From Strongylocentrotus purpuratus (Eukaryota > Echinodermata > Echinoidea > Camarodonta > Strongylocentrotidae), in the NCBI RefSeq assembly GCF_000002235.5, contig NW_022145597.1, positions 23,638,923-23,702,922 on the forward strand: DNA of 64,000 nt, given 5' to 3'. Positions 34,201 through 43,300 of this stretch are shown here, one piece after another; position 1 is the first letter of the stretch, and the number at the start of each line of letters is the position of its first letter. A program made the translations under genes and the position numbers. The notes beneath the pieces were generated by a model. The model saw only the letters and a list, made by a program, of their open reading frames with translations, made no database searches and had not been told where the DNA came from.

Positions 34201-37200
34201 TTCGTCTAAATTCAGTTTCCCCCCTCCCGCGCGAAGCGCGAAAGATTTTTTAGAGAAAGAATACCAATCGTTGTAACGTTCTCGACTCTTAATCCTTGTC
34301 TGAATATCAAAAATGTTCTTTGTCTACACTCTTTTCTTCATACGTCCTCTTCCTTTTCACTCCTCTATTTTTTTGGCCGGCGGTTTTTGGGGGACCATAC
34401 TGGCCCCCTGGCTACGCGCCTGCGGTCAAATGAACATATTATGTTGATACCTTGTTCGCCCCCGGAAGGTCAGGGGTTTAAGGCAATAATTTACGGTCAG
34501 ATTAGCACTCAGGGGTCCGCCTTAGGGCCCTAGGCGGGGTCCAGAGGGCAGAGCCCCGGAAGTTCAGGAGTTTTAGGCATTTAATTACGGTCAGATGAGC
34601 ATTATATTGATACCTAATTGTGACACTGGCAGGTCCCTAGGCGTGGGGTTCAGGGGTCGGAGCCCTTGGAAGCCCAAGGGTTTTAGGCACTCAATTACTC
34701 TACCTCATCGTATGGGAAATGTTGTTTCCACAGAGTTTTTGGATAATCTAATTACAAAAAAATGATAGCATTCAAGAGAGTGCGTTTCTATCTACTAGTG
34801 GGTGTTTTTAAAGTTTTTAATTTAGGCACAGGCTTTGGAGTTATAGTTTAATGGATTTTGTCTGACATTTTCTTGGGTTATGTAAAATGGATTTCAAGTT
34901 TAAAGATAATAGTCACGTTTGTATAGAGCTTCTATGTGTCTAAACGCCTTACATATTACCCCGGTCATTGGATTCCATTGCTAACAAAAAGTCGTGTATA
35001 GGTTTACTATAAGGAGATCCTCTCCGAAGCCGCTATCAATGTTATTGGAGACAGTCGAGTTATGGTACGTTGTTCCTTAATCATGGTCTGTAGCTTTTTG
35101 AGCAAATGCTGAACCGTGTATAATATTTTGATTATGATCTACGCGTAAAAACACATACACATATCAACATATAATTTAACTCGTGATTAAAAATGTGGAT
35201 TTTCTATACCTTCACATTTTGTCTCATTTACATTTAGATAGAACTTTTCTTGGCCACAGAAACCAACTCTCCTTTAAACACAAGTGCCATATGGTATTAT
35301 TTTATCTCCCATGTAAATGAGACAAAATGTGAAGGTATAGACAATCCACATTTTTAATCACGAGTTAAATTATATACACATATCAACATATAATTTAACT
35401 CGTGATTAAAAATGTGGATTTTCTATACCTTCACATTTTGTCTCATTTACATATAGATAGATTTTTTTCTTGGCCACAGAAACCAACTCTCCTTTACACA
35501 CAAGGCCATATGGTATTATTTTATCTCCCATGTAAATGAGACAAAATGTGAAGGTATAGAAAATCCACATTTTTAATCACGAGTTAAATTATATACACAT
35601 ATCAACATATAATTAACTCGTGATTAAAAATGTGGATTTTCTATACCTTCACATTTTGTCTCATTTACATATAGATAGAACTTTTCTTGGCCACAGAAAC
35701 CAACTCTCCTTTAAACACAAGTGCCATACGGTATTACTTTATCTCCCACGTCATTGATGGTTATTAGGTGGTTATTTTACCTGACTGCTTAAAAAGCATA
35801 AATGCTTGTAAGTAAGCAACCAGACGGCCGACCAGGCGCGGATCCAGGATTTCTTGGGGGGGGGGGGGGGGGGGGGGGCCAAATTTGAAATTATGCAAGC
35901 CAAATATTGGTATGTAATGGTGACCAGCAGTGATGTAATTGGGGAGGGGGGTGGGTGCAGGGAGGGACGAGTTTTCCCCCTCCCTCCTTCGCGAAGCGCG
36001 GAAGCTTTGACATTTCAATAAATTATTAGAGATAGGAGACGATTCGTTGTACCGTTCCCAAAAATAATCGTCGTCTGAATTATGTCCCCCCCCCCCTCAC
36101 GCGGAAGCTTTTACGTTTCATTAAATCATTAGAGAAAGAAGACGATTCGTTGTGTCGTTATCGACTCTTAATCTTCGTCTAAATTCAGGTTCCCCCTCTC
36201 GCGCGAAGCGCGGAAGATTTTACGTTTCATTAAATTATTAGAGAAAGAAGACGAATCGTTGTAACGTTTTCGACTCGTAATCCTTGTCTGAATTTCAAAA
36301 TGTTCTTTGTCTACTCCCTTTTCCTTTTCACTCCTCTCTTTTTTTGGCCGGCATTTTTTGGGGGACCACCCCACCGCCCCCCTGGCTACGCGCTGCGGTC
36401 AGATGAACATATGTTGATACCTTGTCCGCCCCGGAAGCTCAGGGGTTAAGGCAATAATTTACGGTCAGATTAGCACTCAGGGGTCCGCCTTAGTGCCCTC
36501 GGCGGGGTCCAGGGGCAGAGCCCCCGAAGTTCAGGGGTTTTAGACTTTTAATTACGGTCAGATAAGCATTATTTTGATACCTAATTGTGACACTGGCAGG
36601 TTACTAATTGGCGTGGGGTTCAGGGGTCGGAGCCCCCGAAGCCCAAGGGTTTAGGCACTCAATTACGGTCAGATGAGTATCAAGGGGCCCGCCTTAGGGC
36701 TCTTTGTCGGGTCTAGGGGGCAGAGCCCCCGGAAGTTCAGGGGTTTTAGGGTTTAATTACGGTCAGATGAGCATTTTTTGATACCTTATTATTTGTGACA
36801 CTGGCAGGAAACTATTGGCGTGGGCCCAGGCGGCAAAGCCCACAGAAATCAGGGGTTTTAGGCATTAAATTACCAACAGATGAGCATCTAAGGGCCCGCC
36901 TTAGGCCCTAGGTGGAATCCAGGGGGCAGAGCCTCGGGTTTTAGGCATTTAATCATGGTTAGATGAGCATATTTTGATACCTCATTATAATGTGACACTG
37001 GCAGTTAACTTTTTTTTTTTTCTTGCTCTCTTTCTTTCTTTTTCTCTTTAATATACTTTTTCAAAAAAGTGGGTGTGGTGGGGGGGGGGGGGGGGTGGGG
37101 GTTCGAGGATCCGATCCCCGCCGTTCCGCGAGCCCTGACATGTAGGCATCTCAAGAAGCATTTCCTTGCCTGGCTGTAAATTTAGGAGTTTGTCATTTTT

Positions 37201-38639
37201 CAACAAACGCATAAAAAAAGTATGATATACTTAAAATTATGTCATTTCAGCATTATTTGTAAATCACCGTTATGGAATTAGAAATAAACCACGTTTGAAT
37301 TTTATTCCCCCCCCCCCCCGATCTACACCTTGTTGGCGGGAAAATTGCAACTGATATCCCTTACCTTTCTTCATTCTCTTTCTTTTTCTTTCCCTTTCTC
37401 TCCTCTTTTCCTTTCCCTTCCCTTCTTTCTTTCTCTTTTATGTTTGCTGGAGGAGGGCAAGGTCATTTTGGCCCCACCCCGCTCCACACATTGTTGGCGA
37501 GATTAACCGCAACTGATCTCCCTTTCTTTTCTACTTTTTCTTTCTTCTTCCTCTTTTTTGTTCCCTTTTAACTCTCCTCTTTTAAGGCAAGGGCCTTTTG
37601 TCCCCCCCCCCCCCTTCGATCCACAATCTGTTGGCGGGAAAATTGCAACTGATATCCCCCTTCTTTTGTTTTCTTCTTCCTCTTTTTTCCTTCCCTTTAT
37701 CTCCTCTTCTTTTTTTATCTTTCCCTTTCCTTCCTTCTATTTTTATTTTTTGATTGGGATGGGGGGGGGGGGGAGGCAACAGCCTGGGAGGCAAGTCCTT
37801 TTGCCCCACCTCCCCGATCTCCTTCATCCCTCTTTTCCTTTCTCCTTCGTCTTCTTTTTTCCCCTTTCTCTCCTCTTTCCCTTTCTCTTCTTTTCCCTCT
37901 CTCTGTCTCCTTTTTTTTTGCGGGGGGGGGGGGGGGGGGGGGGCCAAGGCCCGCTCGCCCCCCCCCTGGATCCACGCCTGTTCTCCGCCCCCTTTCAAGT
38001 GCTACCCGGTCACGTGTACATATGCCCCTCCCATTTGTAGATACACCAACACTCTTTCAATATCTTCCTTTTTCATCACTTATGCAATCTCATCCGTGGA
38101 ACCCGTTTTCATTTACAACTATTCCTTAATTGCAAAGAGAACGTGGTCCATCATAAAGTTCATATTTGAAAGAAAACAGTGGAGCCGAGGGTAATGGACT
38201 TTTTTCTGACATATTTACATGCCCGGGATATTTCTCAGTATATTCCCAAGAGGTTTATCACGAACATGATTTTGATAGCCAAGGTGAGATTGCAAAAGCA
38301 CGTTTGCAACAGTTTTATTTTTCGTACAGTATTTCTTCAATCGTGTTTCGCAGCTCTCCCAAACTCATTCCTGTTTCCCCCTTTCTTTCCAGATTTTGTC
38401 TGATGATTTTGATTTTTACTCTTGCTCTCGACTCTAGCTCCGTTTTTTATTTCAATCATTTGGGATGGCAAAAACACTACATACAACAGGTCGATGTTTT
38501 TATTCAGTATGTTCATTAAAAATATTTCTTTCTTTTTTAGCCAAATTCAATTTTTGTCATCTTTTTCACATTTTCAACTCTTTTTTGTAAATAGCCAGTG
38601 TGTTGTAGTAAAACCACGTTTAATGCTTGTAAAAAAAAA

Positions 38640-38686
<47 letters not shown>

Positions 38687-39361
38687 TGCAGCATTCTTTT
38701 GATCGTCTTCCTATTTTTACCATGCATAACTAACATCCAATAGCCATGGTATCATTACGTCTCTGGAATCTCATACTATACTACTCCGTTTTCACCTCCT
38801 ATATAATACCTTTTAAATCCAGACCTACTATATTGTGTTACTCGGTACGGGAGCCTATTCACATACAAGCTATGCTTTTTATCTAGACTCCCCACATTTA
38901 ACAATGTTCTAGCTAGCCTGTTATACAGCATATACATATTTCGACATTTCGTACTTATTTCCGTACATTATATTTGATTTGAAATCTTGTGTGAAATCTA
39001 CTCTTATAATAATATACGCCTTTATACAAAAAAATAAATAATATAAACTGTTTGTCTATGTAAAATGTGGAATAAATAAAACTTCAAACTTCAAACTTCA
39101 ATGTATGCAAGAGTTATGATGCTTCTTACCTTAGAGTATTTTCATTTAAACGAGTTTCCGTTTCATACTTACTCTTTTCCTTTTCATATAATCTTCGATT
39201 ATTTTTTTTAACAATCAAATAGGTGTGCTTCATTTATGGTGGAATTGGCACATTAAATACTATTTAATCATGTGTCAATTTCATACTTGATTTAAAGATT
39301 AGTGAAAGGTGTCTTTTCTCATTAGAATTTCTTTTTCTTCTATGCACTTATAAATGTGATT

Positions 39362-39402
<41 letters not shown>

Positions 39403-39809
39403 CACCAGGAAAGAGGTCAATAACTTGAAGATCTGTAAGGGTTTTTTGCTTCCGACGCGATTGAGGGTGATAAAGAACACAAAACCCACGATGAACATCA
39501 ACAAAATAATTTTGTATTTTGCATGTGCAACGGCCGTAATGCCTACATATCCGACAAATTGACAGTTACACAAGCAATGGGCAAAAAAAAAAGTAAAACG
39601 AAGAAAATCAGGATAAAAACAAAAAAAAATAGAATTATTAGAATAAGGAAGAAGAAAATAAGAGGCAAAAAAATAAAAGAGAAAAAGAAAGAAAGAAAGA
39701 AATAAGCGAAGGAAGAAACAAAATAATAATGGATAGATGAATATCTTACCTGTGACGTTAAACACACGAGGGAAAGCAGAAATAAAACTCTCATAATCCC
39801 GGTACACAT
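21958..39809 (-). CDS. Gene 2: secreted coiled-coil C1q domain-containing protein, paralogue of gene 1, 7 coding exons
   Basis: Coding exons in transcript order are 39750-39809, 31646-31815, 27974-28301, 27273-27413, 25125-25323, 24115-24283 and 21958-22198. All use GT-AG and phases 0,2,0,0,1,2 join cleanly into 1308 nt, 435 residues. A signal peptide (MRVLFLLSLVCLTSQ) is followed by a helical stalk (DIDRRIDGLDSQIHSLN, MEEENAELRRMLRNFERFFG), an Arg-rich linker (VIEEVRRRRSPRD), an acidic Ser-rich region (residues about 250-298) and a C1q domain (about 301-435). RRRRS could be a furin-type site, but that is only inference from the motif. Intron 1 is 7.9 kb and crowded with transposons, so the link between exons 1 and 2 is the weakest join. 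The C1q part is firm. Role as for gene 1: probable oligomeric extracellular protein, ligand unknown. Confidence 0.82.
22228..22312. repeat. Dispersed repeat with tatagcgctt / aagcgctttaca signature
   Basis: Text ataataacatttaactttta, tatagcgctt and tctaagcgctttacaaat forms a short inverted pair around AGCGCTT, a common dispersed repeat in marine invertebrate genomes. It lies in the last intron of gene 2. A related fragment may be at 34915-34965. Confidence 0.5.
22470..22515. repeat. Fragment with caggggcggattc end motif
   Basis: Text caggggcggattcagaagtt followed by a G run resembles the left end of the hAT-like element at 44.2 kb. The right end is not found. Confidence 0.35.
23075..23165 (-). 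pseudogene. Decayed copy of a C1q exon (exon 6 type), copy 1
   Basis: The plus-strand text aatcaaaccaaatctcacttg, gatctgg and ggttgtcgaaa follows the same order as the donor side of gene 2 exon 6 (24091-24170), including the intron sequence next to the donor. The frame is degraded and only the 3' part of the exon is recognisable. Confidence 0.6.
23184..23376. mobile_element. About 195-bp MITE, family F, copy 1
   Basis: Contains cttatagctacttgcgccct, gcggtgaccattggccccgc and gatgagataaccacctgtca, all shared in order with 53978-54171. Ends TTAAGCC and GGCTTAA are inverted. It lies between the two decayed C1q exon copies. Confidence 0.65.
23428..23765 (-). pseudogene. Decayed copy of a C1q exon (exon 6 type), copy 2, split by a MITE
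   Basis: Text at 23438-23485 (aatcaaaatctctcgtgta, then cggagatctggcaagcaag) matches the donor side of gene 2 exon 6. A 244-bp inverted-repeat element (23488-23731) follows. After it the match resumes with ttatggttatcaaaaccc, parallel to gtatggttgtcaacgag in the exon. So the exon was duplicated first and the MITE landed in it later. Confidence 0.6.
23488..23731. mobile_element. MITE, family G, copy 1
   Basis: Inverted ends TTAGGCC...GATGTTGTATTGCCC and its inverse. The inner text tctacggtcggc and cccatgtttgggcacc is shared with 49052-49306. It is inserted in a decayed C1q exon copy. Confidence 0.75.
24115..24283 (-). CDS. Gene 2 coding exon 6 (N-terminal half of C1q domain)
   Basis: 169 nt, acceptor gtttacag, donor TTCAA|GTAAGA. 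It encodes RRKSAFSVASMTSLLGS, then VTFEHVYVNKGRDFLVDNHT and AGFYYISF. Length and phases equal those of gene 1 exon 6. Two decayed copies of this exon lie downstream, at 23.08 and 23.43 kb. Confidence 0.93.
24541..24571. repeat. Poly-G run
   Basis: About 21 consecutive G after aaggtg. In the gene 2 intron between exons 5 and 6. Confidence 0.85.
24694..25085. repeat. TTA/TAG triplet microsatellite
   Basis: About 390 nt: (ATT)n with ACTCATTCT interruptions, then (AGT)n. The 219-codon ORF across it is low complexity. It ends about 40 nt from the donor of gene 2 exon 5. Confidence 0.95.
25125..25323 (-). CDS. Gene 2 coding exon 5 (acidic, Ser-rich stalk)
   Basis: The acceptor is ttccgcag and the donor is TCTC|GTAAGT, phase 0 in and 1 out as in gene 1 exon 5. 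It encodes TLSTIKRMLAQEIASALATF, a Ser/Asn-rich stretch and an acidic run, STSEEIEILTEDLLGIPTSS. The donor sits about 40 nt from a long TAG/TTA triplet repeat in the intron. Confidence 0.82.
26521..26645 (+). repeat. Dispersed repeat, family H, copy 1
   Basis: Shares ggttattttacctgactgct, aagaaagcat, gtaagcaaccaga and gggacctggtaatgaggatt with 43445-43556 and, partly, 35771-35834. Confidence 0.65.
26827..26939. mobile_element. Palindromic MITE, family B, copy 4
   Basis: 113 bp, ends AGGGACTTTTCGATTTGC and inverse, with AAT on both sides. It is in the gene 2 intron between exons 4 and 5... plus-strand text downstream (27.27 kb) is exon 4 of that gene. Slightly diverged from the other three copies. 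Confidence 0.78.
27273..27413 (-). CDS. Gene 2 coding exon 4 (basic linker)
   Basis: 141 nt, phase 0 at both ends, acceptor aaatttcag and donor AATGAG|GTAAAT. It encodes KLQSKVDITIPRKENGRDDV then IEEVRRRRSPRDLHTQN. It is not visible as a long ORF and was found from splice sites and frame. VDITIPRKENGRD may correspond to RDINIALKSTSSR in gene 1 exon 4. Confidence 0.72.
27974..28301 (-). CDS. Gene 2 coding exon 3 (coiled-coil stalk)
   Basis: The acceptor is cttaaatag before AGATTTAAAG and the donor is GTTCAG|GTAAAT. It encodes DLKQILERTPSVSSMEEENA, a coiled coil, and KLNEYLGNREAELAGLRP. This one exon covers sequence split between exons 2 and 3 of gene 1. Confidence 0.85.
28717..28855. promoter_or_regulatory. 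Cluster of three CRE palindromes (TGACGTCA)
   Basis: Perfect TGACGTCA octamers lie at 28717-28724, 28765-28772 and 28848-28855 in intron 2 of gene 2. The first and third are in the longer palindrome GTGACGTCAC followed by AC. TGACGTCA is the CREB/ATF site. Flanking text (acagtatgttgatac, ataagatgttgatgg, acggtatgcatg) is partly repeated, so a short diverged tandem repeat may underlie it. Confidence 0.5.
29732..29781. repeat. (AT)n microsatellite
   Basis: 25 uninterrupted AT units. Confidence 0.95.
29864..29925. repeat. (CT)n microsatellite
   Basis: CT repeats with C-rich end. Confidence 0.9.
31105..31206. repeat. (CT)n microsatellite
   Basis: Imperfect CT repeats of about 100 nt. Confidence 0.92.
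31646..31815 (-). CDS. Gene 2 coding exon 2 (stalk)
   Basis: The acceptor is ccattag before ATTGGTAAAG and the donor is AATGT|GTGAGT (phase 2). It encodes IGKAKMVIAQKSRPLSSVTN and a helix, LDHTLSDIDRRIDGLDSQIH, similar in character to the end of gene 1 exon 1. The frame is open throughout. It is too short to show as a long ORF. Confidence 0.7.
33650..33690 (+). other. Penelope-type/hammerhead-like motif (candidate)
   Basis: Text CCTGACGACGGATTAGTCAA followed by CCTGTTCGAAACGTCGAGCC resembles the CTGANGA ... CGAAACGTC signature found at the ends of Penelope-like elements, where it is part of a hammerhead ribozyme. CGGA and TTCG can pair. No Penelope coding remnant is nearby. Confidence 0.3.
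33866..34700. mobile_element. GC-rich transposon, family J, copy 2 (lacks the right part)
   Basis: Starts GGCGCGGATCCAGGATTTCT and runs through the GAAGCTTTGACATTTCAATA-type and CGGTCAGATGAGCAT units. It stops near 34.70 kb without the pyrimidine-rich units or the right end. Confidence 0.65.
35151..35755. repeat. 218-bp tandem array of a palindromic element, about 2.7 units
   Basis: TTAACTCGTGATTAAAAATG starts at 35177, 35395 and 35613, a constant 218-bp step. Each unit is an imperfect palindrome: TGTGGATTTTCTATACCTTC and ACATTTTGTCTCATTTACAT on one arm, their inverse on the other, around a centre with CTTGGCCACAGAAACCAACT. The last unit is cut short. Confidence 0.85.
35771..35834 (+). repeat. 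Dispersed repeat, family H, copy 2 (partial)
   Basis: Shares ggttattttacctgactgct and agtaagcaaccagacggccg with the other two copies. It is cut off at 35834 by the GC-rich transposon. Confidence 0.65.
35835..37979. mobile_element. 2.1-kb GC-rich transposon, family J, copy 3
   Basis: Starts AGGCGCGGATCCAGGATTTC and ends CCCTGGATCCACGCCT. The left third carries three units with aaattattagagaaagaaga and cgattcgttgt. The middle holds the GGTCAGATGAGCAT minisatellite and the right third the GATCTACACCTTGTTGGCGG pyrimidine-rich units. It is in intron 1 of gene 2, inserted next to the 218-bp array. Confidence 0.75.
38631..38683. repeat. Poly-A tract
   Basis: About 50 A with two T interruptions. 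Confidence 0.95.
38631..39105 (+). mobile_element. Possible LINE-type 3' end with short tandem tail
   Basis: After a 50-nt poly-A tract, AT-rich text ends in aataaataaaacttcaaac repeated as (ACTTCAA)n near 39072-39101. This resembles the short-repeat tail of CR1/L2-like LINEs. No coding remnant was seen, so the call is weak. Confidence 0.3.
39367..39400. repeat. (TA)n microsatellite
   Basis: About 16 uninterrupted TA units. Confidence 0.95.
39750..39809 (-). CDS. Gene 2 coding exon 1 (signal peptide)
   Basis: ATGs at 39809 and 39794 are in frame. The second gives a compact signal peptide, MRVLFLLSLVCLTSQ, ending exactly at a strong donor CAG|GTAAGA in phase 0. That is the phase needed by the exon at 31646-31815. 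Which ATG is used is not decided by sequence. Confidence 0.62.
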
Positions 39810-40393
39810 CTTGAAGAAGTATGTACAAACAGTTGTCTCTCAGCTCAAGTCCAGGTACCAAACTAAACCGAAATCCTTTCAAACTTTCATTCGGTCAAGG
39901 AACAGCGCTGGAGCAAGATGTCTTGCATACAAGCCTCAACATGCCAGCAATAATGACTGTCTCATGATTTCTTCATTCTCTTCTGCTCTTATCCTCGTGC
40001 TGTTTCATTCTTCGTGCAGGCATTTCTATATCTGGTATGATTGATGAAGTAAGAGCTCCGCTTTTCCCCGAGTTTCCCCCTAAATGGAGTAAAACTACAC
40101 GACCAAATTACCTCCAGTAATGCCCGTTCACGCCGGGTAGTGTTACATATCGCGATCAGGTTATATTGTGACAGCCTAGTTTATCTCAACAAAATGATAA
40201 ACTCCATCATAACGTCAAGATTGAATCTTTGATAGGCTGACACTAAACTCGGCAATCTGCCATGTCCACAGTTTGTTTGGTTTCAGGCTAATGCACATTC
40301 TCCACTCTACCCCCCCCCCCGCCTCCTCCTCTAGATATCCCGTTTATTTATAAACAAAGACAATCAGAACTAACCTTGATCCATATCATAACA

Positions 40394-40580
40394 GGGAATG
40401 TCATTGTCGAGTGGTTTACAGGGATTTTGTCTGGACTCCGCGACACGAAGGTCATGGGTTCGAACGTCGGCCGAGAACTAACCGACTAATATCCTTTGGG
40501 AAGACATTAACCTGCATTTGCCACTTCGTACCCTGGAGAGAAATGGTGACCCAGGCCCATCTGCATAAAAAGTTGCGTTC
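40394..40580 (+). mobile_element. tRNA-derived SINE (diverged)
   Basis: Contains TGTCGAGTGGTTTACAGGG (A-box region) and GGGTTCGAACGTCGGCC (B box), followed by CATTTGCCACTTCGTACCCT. The order matches the other SINEs in the window. Confidence 0.65.
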
Positions 40581-40784
40581 AGTCGCAACTAAAAAATGAA
40601 ACGCCAATTCTAAAATACGCTTATGAAATAAGCCCCTTCGCTCTTAAAAAGAAATTAAAGGGAAACACCATTTAGGATTTGAGAAGTGAAAGTGTTTTCA
40701 AAAAGTTGTATCGCGGTCTTTAATTGCTACATTCAACACTATAAAGATTTGCATCCAGCCTTTAAAAGAATTGCTTCCATTTTA

Positions 40785-41067
40785 GGGTGTCACGCTGTCA
40801 CAGAGACTAAGATCGACTTTAATTTGGACTTAACTATGGCAGGCCACTCATGCCACAAGCTGCTCTCACCATTCTGATCTTTAGATAATATTTTTTCCTT
40901 CAAAAATGAATTATCCAAAAAATGTAAATTCTGTAGATTTGTGACTATCATTTGTACGTCCCTAGAGAAACCAATGCCAGTAAAATGGTGAGCGTAAACA
41001 GTGGCGTGATCGGCCTGCCATAGTTAAGTCCAACTGAAAGTCGATCTTAGATTTTGTGAAACACCCC
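40785..41067. mobile_element. Long-TIR element with GGGTGTTTCAC-type ends
   Basis: The arms match over more than 40 nt: left ctaagatcgactttaatttg gacttaactatggcaggcca, right the inverse of tggcctgccatagttaag tccaactgaaagtcgatctt. The ends resemble the MITEs at 12.85 and 20.8 kb, but the body differs. Confidence 0.7.
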
Positions 41068-41359
41068 CTGGGTTCTTTCAAATTAGTCAGGAGACAAAGG
41101 GCCTCTAGTTTGACACTTTTCTACATTTACAACGTACATTTTGTACACCAAAAAACAATAAGACATCTGTCTAGTACTGAAAACAGAATAGCTACATGGA
41201 TGCTGTATATATAATTTGATCGACAGATATGATCTCTTGTACATAGGCGAATAAATTAATTTTATTTTTTGAAATGTAACAATTGTTAAGTGAGATATAT
41301 GAGTTTTAATGTCGACAATACTTACATACAAGTCTCTCCTTCAGGGGTTTCTGTTTCCT

Positions 41360-41610
41360 TTTACGAAGGTTTAGTAATTCCGATGATTAAAAGGAATGTT
41401 TCATGTTCGGAAAACGGACCTTTGGAATTACGAACCATATTTCATTTTCGAAATAACGAACCCAGTCTCATTTTTGGAATTTTAGTACCCTGTTCCGTTT
41501 CCAAAACAATGAACCTTCGGAATAAAGAAACCTCTGAATAAGAAATCTCCGGATTTGAATCTTCGGATAAACGCACTTTCGGCAAAACGGAATGTAACCC
41601 TGAATTCCGT
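41360..41610. repeat. TTCGGAA-type degenerate repeat, copy 2
   Basis: Contains acgaaggtttagtaattccg, ttcggaaaacggacc, ggaattacgaacc and ccttcggaataaagaa. Same style as 0.2-0.5 kb. Confidence 0.55.
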
Positions 41611-42635
41611 TGTCATATTTGTTCGACTCCTACCTATCACGATGTTTATCATGTATTCGCGATTCTGCATCCCGACTTTGAGTTGAGTTTCAGATTTCAG
41701 GTATATTTTTCTTCCATATCATGATCTTCTTTTAAAAATTATTTATAACTGTTGAGACTTGCCCTATAAAAAGAGTACAGTGCCCCAGAAAATTGTTTCA
41801 CCCATATAGTTTTATGGCTTTACATCATGTGGCGTGAAAATCCGAATTACACATTTTCAGGCCCCCCCCCCCCCCGCCAGACAATTTTGAATTGTTGGGT
41901 GAGAGGGGGAAGGGGGGGATGTTACGCCTTTTTTCGGATTTTGAAATTGGCCGACAGATTTTCTCATTTGTTTTCAAAGGCAAAACTAAAAATCAAACAA
42001 AACAAAACAAAGGTAATCAGATTTTGAGATTTGCCGATAGAAGATTTTGAATAGGGGTGTTAAATACCAGACTCCACTCCCCCCCCCCCCCATCCCTCTA
42101 TAGGCGATGTCCCTTAAAAATAATGATGGCATTGGTAGAGCATTATCAATATTATCTAATGAGAAGCAATATCACGATAGAAGAAATTTCAACAATTTAT
42201 GAATGCACTATTTATTTATGTGGAGTACCTTGGTTTAATCTTTTTTTAGATTGTATTCTAGAATGATTATAAAATCATCAATATGTTTGCAAATCCCATT
42301 ACCATATTTTTCCTTTTCTCTGATTAAAAAAATTCTCATTTTATATAATGACAATTAGCAATGATTTAGTCTCAAACTTTTAATTGAAATTATAAATCAG
42401 CTGAGATGTTCATAACAGTATATGAATATTTATGTAAAGGTAGTGTAATCAATTTTATCATGATAAATAACTGCATCCATTTTTTGTGTGTTCCCCTACT
42501 CTCCCCCCCCCCTCCCTTTCTCTTTTCCCTCTCCTCCTTCTTTAACTCTTTCCTTTCATCATTATTTCTCAACTCTCTCTCTGTCCATGTTAGGACAGCT
42601 TCTGTTTCCTTGTATTCCTCAATCCCAGTTGCAGT

Positions 42636-42642
42636 TTCCGCA

Positions 42643-42705
<63 letters not shown>

Positions 42706-42755
42706 TCCTTTTTTCTCTCTATTTCGCTCTCTCTCTCTCTCTCTCTCTCTTTCCC
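42636..42755. repeat. (CT)n microsatellite
   Basis: Two long CT runs separated by ttttctctctatttcg. Confidence 0.95.
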
Positions 42756-42878
42756 ATTTCTTTTCTGTTTCATCCATCCTGATTGTACTTTTTAACAAAC
42801 CATTTTGAACTCAATTGAATTCAATTGAATTATCACGCTTACTAGTAAAGTAGGCTGAAATTGAAGAAGGGAATGAGG

Positions 42879-43105
42879 AAGAGAGAGAGAGAGAGAGAGA
42901 GAGAGGGGGAGGGGCAGAAATGGAGGAACATTGCAAGGGATTGATTGAGGGGTTGGAAAGGGATGATAGAGAGAGAGAAAGAGAAAGACTGCGATTGGAA
43001 GAGGTGTGGGAGACAGGTGGAAAGAGCGACAGATTGAGAGAAAGAGAGAAAGAAGAGAAAGCCAGAGATAGAGAGATAGAGAGGGAACGAGAGAGAGATC
43101 AAAAC
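42879..43105. repeat. GA-rich tract
   Basis: (GA)n then a degenerate purine-rich region. With the CT tract about 130 nt away it forms an inverted purine/pyrimidine pair. Confidence 0.85.
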
Positions 43106-43124
43106 CGGGGTAAAGGTTACATGT

Positions 43125-43300
43125 AGTTTTTCCGAAGGTTTATAATTCCGATGGTTCGTGTTTTTTTAAGGGTTCGTAAGGATAAAATGGAAAAGGGTAT
43201 ACATAATTCCCAAGTGAGATAATACACCCCTCTATCGTTTTTTTTCGAAATTACGAACCTTCAGAATAAAGAACCTTAAAAAAAAAAAGAAGTAACCCCC
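43125..43300. repeat. TTCGGAA-type degenerate repeat, copy 3
   Basis: Contains ccgaaggtttataattccga, ggttcgtaagg and cgaaattacgaaccttcaga. It is flanked on both sides by GA-rich tracts. Confidence 0.5.

Larger units (their letters stand above)
31816..39749. other. Gene 2 intron 1, transposon-filled
   Basis: From left to right on the plus strand: G run (32341-32357), hammerhead-like motif (33.65 kb), family J copies (33.87-34.70 and 35.83-37.98 kb), the 218-bp array (35.15-35.75 kb), a poly-A tract with LINE-like tail (38.63-39.1 kb) and a TA run (39367-39400). No further exon of the gene could be supported, though one cannot be excluded. Confidence 0.55.

Noticed and set aside
37558-38194. 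160- and 146-codon Pro/Phe/Ser ORFs
   Set aside because: Same transposon family, low-complexity translation.
39340-39882. 180-codon minus-strand ORF as a membrane protein
   Set aside because: Only its part around MRVLFLLSLVCLTSQ is credible, as the signal-peptide exon of gene 2; the rest is intron (poly-TA, TTC-rich).
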